This document shows positions 25,714 through 34,400 of a DNA stretch of 64,000 nucleotides, one piece after another. The DNA lies in the NCBI GenBank assembly GCA_910589125.1, contig CAJURX010000001.1, forward strand, positions 186,001 to 250,000, in the 5' to 3' direction. The stretch's first letter is position 1. Every line of letters begins with the position of its first letter. Both the position numbers and the translations under genes were made by a program. The stretch is from an uncultured Eggerthellaceae bacterium. Lineage in GTDB: Bacteria > Actinomycetota > Coriobacteriia > Coriobacteriales > Eggerthellaceae. The notes beneath the pieces are model-generated. The model was given only the letters and a program-made list of their open reading frames with translations, had not been told where the DNA came from and did no database searches.

Positions 25714-28700
25714 TCACCGTCCGCGACGACGCACCGGCTTGCGCCTCGTCGGACGGTCCGCACACGCTCGCTCATCTGACTCGACGGAGCGCAGCATCCC
25801 ACCTGACCGAGCAGGGCGCACCCGTTCATCTGACCGGGCAGCCACGCCCGATGGCGCAGACCGGCCATGGCGCACCGAAGGCCGCGAACCCGCTCGCTTC
25901 CCCTTCGATCTGGGAGAGAGACGCGTGCTGCCGTGAGCGCCACGATGCGCACCAGCCGCCGCGAAGGCCTCTCCCCTCCTTCGCCGATGCAGGATGACGC
26001 CCAGAAGCCCGATGCCTGCGATCGCCAAGGCCAAGAGCGCGATGAGAGCCGCATCGTCTCCCGTGAATGCCAGCGGATCGCCATAGAGGGGGCGCAGGAA
26101 GCGCAGAGGCGGCGGCGTGCCATCCTCTGAGGGCGGCACGACCTCGCCCGGCGGCTCCTCCTCATCAGGGCCAGGCTCATCTGGGGGCGGCTGGTCCGGT
26201 GGTGGAGCATCAGGGTCGCGCTGATCGACCACGCGCACGGTGTTGCGGATCATGAACAGGTTGGTGAGGTCCTCGCCTGCAAGCTCGTCCCCATTCACGC
26301 CCTTGTACTCCCCCGCTGCCTGAGCCGCTCTCATGGCAGCCGTATCCTGCTGCACCTGCGTGCGGATGAAGCCGGTGGACGTGCGGAAGAGCGGGCGGCT
26401 GTTCCCCTCGGCATCCGTGTACCCGATGCCCTGGCTCACCTGTTCAGGGGTGAATGGGTCGAAAGACCCATAGTCCACGATGGCATTCACACCGTAGATG
26501 AGCTCCATCTGCTTGCTCGCATCCGATGCCCATCCCTGGTTGAACTGGTCGAAGGGCACGCTCGATGCCCCTTCGGGCACTGATGTGCTCGGCTGGGCCT
26601 GCATGGTGGAGATGATGTAGCGCAGCGTGAGGTTCACATGGGGCGATGCCGCATACTTGCTCATGGTGCAGTTCAGCTTGCCGACGCCCGCCAGCACATC
26701 CACACCATCATCTTCGACGCCAGCATCAGCATAGATGCCATACTGCCCGATCACCACCGGTATCAGCGTCTCGTTCGCCTTGAAGCCAGTCGGCGCCCGC
26801 ACCTCCTTGAGGTAGAGCACACGACCATTGCGGCTGTCGTCACCCTGGGTCCATTCCGTATGCGCCCCACCCACGCCATCTTCCACATACGGGGCGAACA
26901 CGAGCATGCCCTCCAGGTCATCCCCTTGGTACTTGTTCTGCGCGCCGGTCAGATCCCCTGTCACGCCTGCAGCTACTGTGGACACCACCGATCCATCCGC
27001 CGCCGTCACCTGGCGCACGATATCATCGGCCACATCAGCATCCACTGCACGCGCAGCATCATCGGCGCTATCGAAGAGCGCGAAGGCGGCTCCGTTCACG
27101 CGCGTCCCGTCTTGATCGACCTTCCACACCCGAAGCTCGCGCTGGTCATTCGGCATGTTGATGCTCGTGCGGAAGCTGCGCTCGAACTGGCTGCCATCGC
27201 TGGTGTCGATAGCGTTGAATCCGCGTGTGCCGTACACTCCGGGCGCACCGCTCGTGGAAGAGCCGTTGATCTGTCCAGCGACGCTCGCCACGGCTGCTCG
27301 CAGCTGGTCGGGCGAAGGGTCGCTCACGCCTCCGAGCGCGCGCTTCACCTTGTCAGCCAACAGCGCATGCTTCTGCGACGCATCCAAGGAGGCCCCTGAG
27401 GAACCGAACACATCCCGGCTCACGATGCCATAGACCATCTGCATGTCCCCATCCGCATCATTGAGCAGATAGCGCGTGGGGTTGCCTGGCAGCTCAGAGA
27501 GCGAACAGGTCGTGCGCTTGCCAGAGGCGCCGTCTTCGGTGCGATAGGAGATCAACCGCTCTTCGATGTCATTCCAATACAGGTACCAGCCGGGGATGAG
27601 GCCGTCGGTCGCGCTCAGGTATGCCTGATAGAGCACCGCCTCCATCATGGCCTTCCGCATGGCATTCACATCGCTCGCATCGTAGGAGATGGTGTCCAAG
27701 CCACCATTGTTGCTGCCATAGAGCGGGTCCCATCGGACCGCATCGCGCCCTTCTTGCCGGATGGTGGGGATGGCCACCACCAAGCCGCCCGCTTGCTGAG
27801 CCAAGGGGACGTGCGTGGTCGTGGCCTCTATGTGCCCGGTCGCAGCGTTGTAGGCACCGAAGGTGAGCCGCTCATGCGATATCTGCGTCACATAGCTATT
27901 GAAGCTCGCATACGAGCCTGTCTCATATCTGTTGTTCACGATGAACGTGCCCGTCTCGCGGCTGTATCTCAGGAGCAGCGGCCCAGGCATCAAGCGGTAT
28001 CCCGGTGGCGCTGACGTCTCGCGGAGGACGTAGAGCTGGCTTGCTGGGGCATCGGTCACGCGATCGGCGAAGTTGAACGGGTTGGCGCCATCCATGAAGC
28101 GCCCGATGCCCTCCTCATCGGTGGTCACCGTGGTGAGAGGAGCCGCCTCATCGTAGGTGACATCATCGAGGGTGGCAGCCTCTGCGCCGGCAGCGGTCGT
28201 GGCGCTCACGCCATAGAGGTCGAACGTGGCTCCCTTGACCGGAGCCCCGTCTTGATCGACCTTCTTGACCTGCTGATAGAGCTCTGGCTGCAGATTGAAT
28301 CGCATGGCGAGCGAGGAATCGTAATTGCCACGCTCCAGGTAGTACATCTTCAAGGTGTGGGAGGTGTTGGAGGCGAAGGTGCTGCCGGTGAACCCCGTGC
28401 TGGTATCCACGCCCGCCACCTCGAACATATCCTTGATGGTGGTGCGTATGCGCGTATTCGCATCCTCCACCTGACCGCCGTTGCCGAAGGCGGTGCCCAA
28501 GCGCACCTCGCCCGTGGAGAAGTCGATGGTGCCGAAGAGCTCCGAGTGGATGCCGCCCAGATCCAACACGAGCACGTCATCGATGAACACCCACAGGTCA
28601 TCGTCCCCGATGAACTCGAAGGTCATGGGATCCGACCCCACCTGGCCGCCCACGGGCTGCCGGAAGTCCGTCTCCATCGTGAGCCCGAGGTGGTGGTTCA

Positions 28701-30138
28701 CCGGCGCGCTGTTCTTGCTCGTGTCGTTGTCTGCGCTCATGGCATTGACCAGCTGTCCGTCCTTGATGGAGAAGGCATCGGCTGGAGAGTTGAAGGGGAA
28801 GAAGTTCCCCACCTTGGCGCGATCGGATGCACCCGCAGGCGCATCCGTGCGCAAGCCCGCCGGCTCATCGTAGAGCACGAAGCGATTGGTGGCGCTGTCA
28901 TAGTAAGCGTAGTTGTCGCGCATGTTGTAGTAGTAATAGCCCTCCTCATCCAGCTGGAAGAGCCCCTTGACATCCGTATGCGTAGCCACCTTGCCCGCGC
29001 TTGCTGCATCGGGGTCGAACAGGTAGGCCAACGAGCGAGCCGCCTGGCTGAGGTCCTGGCCCCCACCCGCATCCGTGTTCGCAGGTGCGCTCGCCACCTG
29101 TCCTGGATTCTGGGAGAGGTATTGCACGCCGTTCGATATGTTCTTGTTGCCCGCATTCGCGTAGATCTGCTCGGTGCCCCCGCTGGGCAGCACGCGCGTG
29201 GCGTCCGCATAGAGCGCCGTATGCGCATCGTAGTCCCCCGTGCGCAGCCAGCTTGGATCCCCTGCTGGATTGACCTCGTCGCTCAGGACGGGATACCCAT
29301 CCACGAGCAGCGGGGACACGATGTTCTGCATGCCCGGGTTATCCAGGCCGAACTGCCCGTAGTTCTGCACGAGGCCCTGGTTCCAATACCCCATGTGCCG
29401 CATGCCATCGCCGAAGGTGAGCAAGCGCCCATAGTTGATGCCATCAGGGTCATCGAGCCAGACCTTGTAGTTGCGCCACGCGCTCGCAGTCCCCGTGGTC
29501 CCGAGCGTGTCGGTGCCTGCGGTATTCGGGCTGCCGATGGTCCCGAGACCCGCCACATCCTCTCCGCTGCGACGCCCGGTATCGTAGTCGAACAGGTTCA
29601 CGCGCGTGCTCTCAGGGTCGAACCCGCGCACCACATGGCTCTCGAGGATGGCCTTCTGGGAGGGATCGTCCATGTCGATGCTGCGCCCTGCTGCATGAGC
29701 AGCAGGATCGCCGCCCTCATCATCAGCGCCGTCCGCATCCGCGCTATCATCTCCGAGCGCATCGTCTGATGCCTCCCCCTCAGCACCTGCGGGAGCATCT
29801 TCGATCCCATCCCCCGTGGCATCCCCTTCGCTCTCTGCGAGCGCGCCATCCCCTGCGCCATCAGAGGTCCCGACCGTCACATCGCCTAGCCCGTCGCCTC
29901 CCGCATCCTCTATCGTCCGCTCGATCCGCTCGCAAGCATCCTCCACGCCATCCTCCCGCGTCACTGCGAAGCCAGCAGAGGGCATGGCCACGATCAAGGC
30001 GAGGAGCACCGCTCCCATGCGTGCAAGTTGTGGCTTGGGTGTGGTCTTTCTGGGGAGTGCGTTCGCGCGCTTCTTCGCCGGTGCCGTGCTCGGTCTTCCG
30101 CTCATTCCCTGCCCCGCTCTCGCGTATGCTCGCTCCAT
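25714..30138 (-). CDS. Giant fibro-slime/SpaA-type surface adhesin (paralogue 1)
   Basis: 1474 aa. A basic N-terminus and hydrophobic segment (MGAVLLALIVAMPSAGFA) form an export signal. An Asp/Glu/Gly/Ala-rich stretch at about 60-150 is absent from the second paralogue. A fibro-slime-like region (FIGDDDLWVFIDDVLVLD, about 480-560) is followed by SpaA/Cna-B-like domains near 626 (QVKKVDQDGAPVKGATFDLY) and 1008, a Pro/Asp/Glu wall-spanning segment, LAFTG sorting motif near 1354 and a membrane helix. About 90 Arg-rich residues follow the helix, far longer than a normal sorting tail. The start is uncertain: ATG 30105 has GCAGGGA next to it. A recombinase site lies 40-60 nt upstream. Its role is probably adhesion or pilus-like; the ligand is unknown. 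Confidence 0.82.
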   Translation of the reverse strand: MERAYARAGQGMSGRPSTAPAKKRANALPRKTTPKPQLARMGAVLLALIVAMPSAGFAVTREDGVEDACERIERTIEDAGGDGLGDVTVGTSDGAGDGALAESEGDATGDGIEDAPAGAEGEASDDALGDDSADADGADDEGGDPAAHAAGRSIDMDDPSQKAILESHVVRGFDPESTRVNLFDYDTGRRSGEDVAGLGTIGSPNTAGTDTLGTTGTASAWRNYKVWLDDPDGINYGRLLTFGDGMRHMGYWNQGLVQNYGQFGLDNPGMQNIVSPLLVDGYPVLSDEVNPAGDPSWLRTGDYDAHTALYADATRVLPSGGTEQIYANAGNKNISNGVQYLSQNPGQVASAPANTDAGGGQDLSQAARSLAYLFDPDAASAGKVATHTDVKGLFQLDEEGYYYYNMRDNYAYYDSATNRFVLYDEPAGLRTDAPAGASDRAKVGNFFPFNSPADAFSIKDGQLVNAMSADNDTSKNSAPVNHHLGLTMETDFRQPVGGQVGSDPMTFEFIGDDDLWVFIDDVLVLDLGGIHSELFGTIDFSTGEVRLGTAFGNGGQVEDANTRIRTTIKDMFEVAGVDTSTGFTGSTFASNTSHTLKMYYLERGNYDSSLAMRFNLQPELYQQVKKVDQDGAPVKGATFDLYGVSATTAAGAEAATLDDVTYDEAAPLTTVTTDEEGIGRFMDGANPFNFADRVTDAPASQLYVLRETSAPPGYRLMPGPLLLRYSRETGTFIVNNRYETGSYASFNSYVTQISHERLTFGAYNAATGHIEATTTHVPLAQQAGGLVVAIPTIRQEGRDAVRWDPLYGSNNGGLDTISYDASDVNAMRKAMMEAVLYQAYLSATDGLIPGWYLYWNDIEERLISYRTEDGASGKRTTCSLSELPGNPTRYLLNDADGDMQMVYGIVSRDVFGSSGASLDASQKHALLADKVKRALGGVSDPSPDQLRAAVASVAGQINGSSTSGAPGVYGTRGFNAIDTSDGSQFERSFRTSINMPNDQRELRVWKVDQDGTRVNGAAFALFDSADDAARAVDADVADDIVRQVTAADGSVVSTVAAGVTGDLTGAQNKYQGDDLEGMLVFAPYVEDGVGGAHTEWTQGDDSRNGRVLYLKEVRAPTGFKANETLIPVVIGQYGIYADAGVEDDGVDVLAGVGKLNCTMSKYAASPHVNLTLRYIISTMQAQPSTSVPEGASSVPFDQFNQGWASDASKQMELIYGVNAIVDYGSFDPFTPEQVSQGIGYTDAEGNSRPLFRTSTGFIRTQVQQDTAAMRAAQAAGEYKGVNGDELAGEDLTNLFMIRNTVRVVDQRDPDAPPPDQPPPDEPGPDEEEPPGEVVPPSEDGTPPPLRFLRPLYGDPLAFTGDDAALIALLALAIAGIGLLGVILHRRRRGEAFAAAGAHRGAHGSTRLSPRSKGKRAGSRPSVRHGRSAPSGVAARSDERVRPARSGGMLRSVESDERACADRPTRRKPVRRRGR

Positions 30139-30177
30139 GCCCGTTCAGGAGCGTTCTCCTTCGCCTCTCAGGGGCTG

Positions 30178-30199
30178 ACGAAATCAGCATTTCGTTCCG
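30178..30199 (+). repeat. Recombination-site candidate 1 (left arm of 22-bp inverted repeat)
   Basis: 22 bp identical, in inverted orientation, to 31268-31289. It is itself a dyad: ACGAAAT-CAGC-ATTTCGT. Read like a loxP-type site it has an 8-bp asymmetric centre ATCAGCAT. It lies in the 130-nt gap between the recombinase stop and the start of adhesin 1. Confidence 0.75.
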
Positions 30200-30268
30200 C
30201 ATGGGAGAGACCGAGCGAGCGTGCGGACAGCATGCATTGGAGGCTGTGCAGGCAGGGCGGAGAGGAAG

Positions 30269-31111
30269 CTAGATCAGCAAGGGAAGCCCGTTGAGGCGCT
30301 GGGCGTGCACCTCATTCGATACCTTCAGGTAGATGCGCGTGGTCTCCAAGCTGGAATGCCCGAGCACATCGGCCAGACCTGATAGGTCATGGCACATCTG
30401 GTAGAACACCGTGGCGAAGAGGTGCCGCAGGTTGTGAGGGAATACCTTCGTCGCAGCTACCTTGGCAGGAGCGCAGAGCGCCTTCATGTCGCGCCAGATC
30501 TGGCGGCGAGAGAGCGGACGGTCGTGCTGCGTCAGGAAGATGGGACCGTGCGCAAGGCCCCGATGGCGGCGATAGCGCTCGAGGCGGCGCTTGAGGGCAT
30601 CGGGCAGGAGCACCGTCCTGACCTTGCCCTTGAGATGTATGTCGATGCGCCCCCGACGCAGGGCTTCCACGGTCAGGAAGCGCACCTCGGAGACGCGCAT
30701 CCCCGTGCACCCCATGACCTCCATCACCAGTGCAAGGCGCGTGCGCCCAAGAGCCCGTGCGGTCCTGATGAGGCGCTCGTATTCGCCTGCGGAGAGATGG
30801 CGGCTCTCCTCGCGGAACAGATGGCGCTGGATGCGCAAGAACCGGATGGAGCATTCCCCATGCCCGGCGAATCGCGAGAGCCCGTTCACGGCAGATACCA
30901 TGGAATTGGCCGTCGCTGCCGCATATCCGCGCTCCACGAGCCCGTCACGCCACGCTGCAAGGCGCTCGGCGGTCGCTGCGTCTCCATCCAGCCATCGTGC
31001 CGCATTGCGCACATCCCGCACGTACTTCGATACCGTCCCTGCGCTGCGCTCCCGTGCGCGCAGATGCAGGGCATAGCTCTCGATCAGGTCATCTGTCAGC
31101 CGATATCCCAC
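30269..31111 (-). CDS. Tyrosine recombinase (XerC/D-like), putative adhesin-locus invertase
   Basis: Site-specific recombinase, 280 aa. A SAM-like N-terminal core-binding domain (about 1-100) precedes the catalytic domain with Arg in CTGMRVSEVRFL, Lys in LKGKVRTV, HNLRH (His-x-x-Arg), GHSS and the nucleophile Tyr in TRIYLKVS near the C-terminus, so all six active-site positions look intact. The start is a GTG with AGAGGAG six bases upstream. It is enclosed by a 22-bp inverted repeat and lies between two paralogous adhesin genes in the same orientation as both. No other mobile-element genes are present, which argues for a dedicated DNA-inversion enzyme rather than a prophage or transposon integrase. 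Confidence 0.88.
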   Translation of the reverse strand: MGYRLTDDLIESYALHLRARERSAGTVSKYVRDVRNAARWLDGDAATAERLAAWRDGLVERGYAAATANSMVSAVNGLSRFAGHGECSIRFLRIQRHLFREESRHLSAGEYERLIRTARALGRTRLALVMEVMGCTGMRVSEVRFLTVEALRRGRIDIHLKGKVRTVLLPDALKRRLERYRRHRGLAHGPIFLTQHDRPLSRRQIWRDMKALCAPAKVAATKVFPHNLRHLFATVFYQMCHDLSGLADVLGHSSLETTRIYLKVSNEVHAQRLNGLPLLI

Positions 31112-31459
31112 GAACGTCTCCTCTCATGAAGGGCGCAGTTGAATGCGTCCCGGCCAAGAAGGCTCCGACGCACACGTGAGATCATTGCCATCAAGGCAGG
31201 ACTGCCGTAGAATAGCCCAGTTGGAACGTCGTATTTCCCAGGGTCGCTGCGGACCGGTTCCGCTCTACGGAACGAAATGCTGATTTCGTTCCCCGACCCT
31301 CCCCCCCCCACGATCGCTTCGCATGATGAGAGAGCCGTGCCACAGCGGCATAAGGCGCAGCCCGAAGCTGCATCCGAGCCATCGGATCCGCGTCGAAGAG
31401 ACCAGGACCCCATGGGCAGATCCGCGCATCCTCGCCCGCCACGCAGGCGTGCAGAGCGG
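31112..31459. other. Intergenic region between recombinase and adhesin 2
   Basis: 348 bp. It contains the right copy of the inverted repeat (31268-31289), a run of eight C at 31301-31308, and otherwise no clear gene. The leader of the recombinase gene must lie here. A minus-strand extended -10-like GGGC-TATTCT about 100 nt upstream of the GTG is the only promoter-like element noticed. I see no convincing terminator for adhesin 2. Confidence 0.5.
31268..31292 (-). repeat. Recombination-site candidate 2 (right arm of inverted repeat)
   Basis: 31269-31292 is a perfect palindrome with 10-bp arms GGAACGAAAT/ATTTCGTTCC around GCTG. 31268-31289 repeats 30178-30199 in inverse orientation. As an 8-bp-spacer site it reads GGAACGAA-ATGCTGAT-TTCGTTCC, asymmetric only at the centre. 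Confidence 0.75.
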
Positions 31460-34400
31460 CTACTGCTCCTTGAGGTCCTCGGATCCGTCAGAGCGCGCAT
31501 GCGCACCCTTCTTCGCGTGCGCGCCGGCCACCGTGCGGATCCGCTGGCGCTGGAAGAGCATGCTGGCAAGGCTCGCGCATATGAGAATGCCCATCACGGC
31601 CACCAGAGCGGAGATGCCATCCCCTGTGGACGCCAAGGGTCCTCCTTGGAGCACGCGATCGAGCCAAGTGGACGGTGCGGAAGGCTCCGCCTCTGGAGCG
31701 TCTCCCGTTGCGGGGAGGGCTGGCTCATCACCATCAGGGGGAAGAGCGCCCTCTTCCGCAGGCGGGATCGCAGCATCATCCTCAGAGGGCCCGTCGCTCG
31801 CTGGCGGCTCATCCGAACCATCATCAGGCACCTCCTCTTGAGGCGGCACAAGCGATGGGTCCCGCACCTCCCCCACGCGCACGATGTTGCGTATCGTGAA
31901 CAGGTTGGTGAGGTCCGTGCCCGCAAGGTCACCCCCGTTCACATCCTTGCATTCGTCAGATGCCTGAGCCTGCCTCATGGCATCGGTGTCTTGCTGTATG
32001 TGCGTGCGCACATAGCCTGTCGCCACCCGGAAGAGCGGACGACAGCACCCCTCGGCATCCGTGCACCCGATGCCCTCCCCGATTTGGTCGGTGGTGAATG
32101 GCGCAGATGAGCCATAGTCCACGTTGGAGCGAGCGCCGTACGTGAGATCCATCTGCCTGCCCCCATCCAGCGCCCATCCTGCATTGAACTGCTCGAAGGG
32201 AACGCTCGCGGCCCCCTGCGGCACCGACGCGCTGACTTGGGTCTGCATGGTCGAGGTGATGTAGCGCAAGGTGAGGTTCACGTGCGGGGAGGCAGCGAAT
32301 GTGCTCATGGTGCAGTTCAGCTTGCCAACGCCTGCCAGCACATCCACATGATCGGTCTCGATCCCAGCATCTGCATAGATGCCATACTGCCCGATCACCA
32401 CCGGGATGAGCGTCTCGTTCCTCCGCGAGCCTGGAGCAGCCTTCACCTCCCGCAAGTAGAGGACGCGGCCATTGTTGCTGTCTGCGCCTTGAGCCCACGT
32501 GGTATGGGCGCTCCCGACGCCGTCCTCCACGTACGGGGCGAACACGAGCATCCCATCCATGTCATCTGCGTGGTACTTGGTGGGGTTCTGGTTCAGGTCC
32601 GCCGTCACGCCCGCGGCCACCGTGGGCACGACGGTGCCGTCTGCCGCCGTCACCTGCTGCACGATGCCATCGACCACGACAGCATCCTCAGCCCGCATCG
32701 CATCCTCAGCAGTATCGAAGAGCGCGAAGGCTGATCCATCAACGCAAGCATCCTCATGGTCGACCCTCCATACGCGCAGCTCGCGCTGATCGTTGGGGAT
32801 GTTGATGACCGTGCGGAAGCTCCGCTCGAACTGGGTCCCGTCGCTAGTGTCGATGGCATTGAATCCACGCGTGCCGAATGCCCCTTCGGCTCCTGCCGTG
32901 GGCAGCCCGTCGATCTGGTCGGCCACGCGGCTGACCGCTCCCTGCAGCTGCTCGGGCAAGGGTTGCTCCACCCCGCCGAGCTCGCCCTTCACGCGCTCAG
33001 CTAGCAGAGCGTACTTCTCCGTCGCATCCATGGACGCAGCCCCCGCCCCGAACGCCTCCTGGCTCACGATCCCATAGACCATCTGCATGTCCCCGTTCGC
33101 GTTGTTCAATAGGTAGCGCGTAGGGTCTCCCGGCAGATCGGCAAGGGCGCAGTCCACCTCCTCCCCGCCTTCGGCATCTGTGCGATAGGAGGTGAGGCGC
33201 TGCTCGATATCATTCCAATAGAGATGCCATCCCCACGTGAGGTCATCGGTCGCGCTCATGTACGCTTGGCGCAGCGCCGCCTCCAACAGGGCCCTGCGCA
33301 AGGCGTTGACATCACCCACATCGTAGGCGATGGTGTCCAAGCCGCCATTGTTGCTGCCATAGAGGGGATCCCACTGCGCCCCTGTGCGCGCCTCCTGCCT
33401 GATGGTGGGTATGGCCACCACCAAGCCACCCGCCTGCTGATCCAGGGGAACGGACGTGGTCGTCGCCTTGATATGCCCGGTAGAGGCGTCATAGGCACCG
33501 AAGGTCAGCTTGTGGGATATCTGGGTCACGTAGCTGTTGAAGCTCGCATATGAACCCGTGTCGTACCGGTTGTTCACGATGAACGTGCCCGTCTCGCGGT
33601 TGTAGCTGAGGAGGAGCGGATGTGGCATCAAGCGGTATCCCGGTGGAGCGGATATCTCGCGCAGGACGTAGAGCCGGCTCTCCGGTGCGTCGGTCACGCG
33701 ATCGGCGAAGTTGCAGTGATCCAGATTGTCCACGAGGCGCGTCAAGCCCTCGCTATCCGTGGTCATGGAGGCAAGGGGCCGTCCCACATCATAGGTGACA
33801 TCATCCAAGGTGGCAGCCTCGGCGGTAGCGGCCGTGGTGGCGCTCACGCTGTACAGCTCGAAGGTGGCACCCTCCACAGCAGCGCCATCCTGGTCGACCT
33901 TCTTGATCTGCTGATAGAGCTCTGGCTGCAGGTTGAATCGCATGGCGAGCGAGGAATCGTAGTTGCCGCGCTCCAGATAGAACATCTTCAAGGTATGGGA
34001 GGTGTTGGATGCGAAGGTCTCTCCCGCAAAGCCCATGCTGGCGTCCGCCCCTGCCGCCTGGAACATCTCCCGGATGGTGGTGCGGATGCGCGTGTTCGCG
34101 TCATCTATCTTGCCGCCATTGCCGAAGGCGGTGCCCAAGCGCACCTCGCCCGTGGAGAAGTCGATGGTGCCGAAGAGCTCCGAGTGGATGCCGCCCAGAT
34201 CCAACACGAGCACGTCATCGATGAACACCCACAGGTCATCGTCCCCGATGAACTCGAAGGTCATGGGATCCGACCCCACCTGGCCGCCCACGGGCTGCCG
34301 GAAGTCCGTCTCCATCGTGAGCCCGAGGTGGTGGTTCACCGGCGTCGCATTCATGCTGACATCGTTGTCTGCGCTCATGGCATTGACCAGCTGCCCATCC

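Noticed and set aside
23286..26210. Long N-terminal extension of the helicase frame
   Set aside because: Residues before MPIDIDSLNAPQ are Arg-rich, overlap the end of adhesin 1 and match nothing in PcrA; GAGAGG precedes the internal ATG.
28252..29769. 505-codon plus-strand frame opposite adhesin 1, with a similar one opposite adhesin 2
   Set aside because: Both arise because the paralogous genes share codon patterns. The similarity of the two antisense proteins follows from the sense-strand homology.
30269..31111. Prophage, integrative element or transposon around the recombinase
   Set aside because: There is no attachment site in a tRNA, no other phage, conjugation or transposase genes and no target duplication. 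The close inverted repeat fits an inversion system better.
31277..32110. Plus-strand frame starting next to the recombinase site
   Set aside because: It runs antisense into the 3' end of adhesin 2, has no good ribosome-binding site and is proline/arginine shadow sequence.
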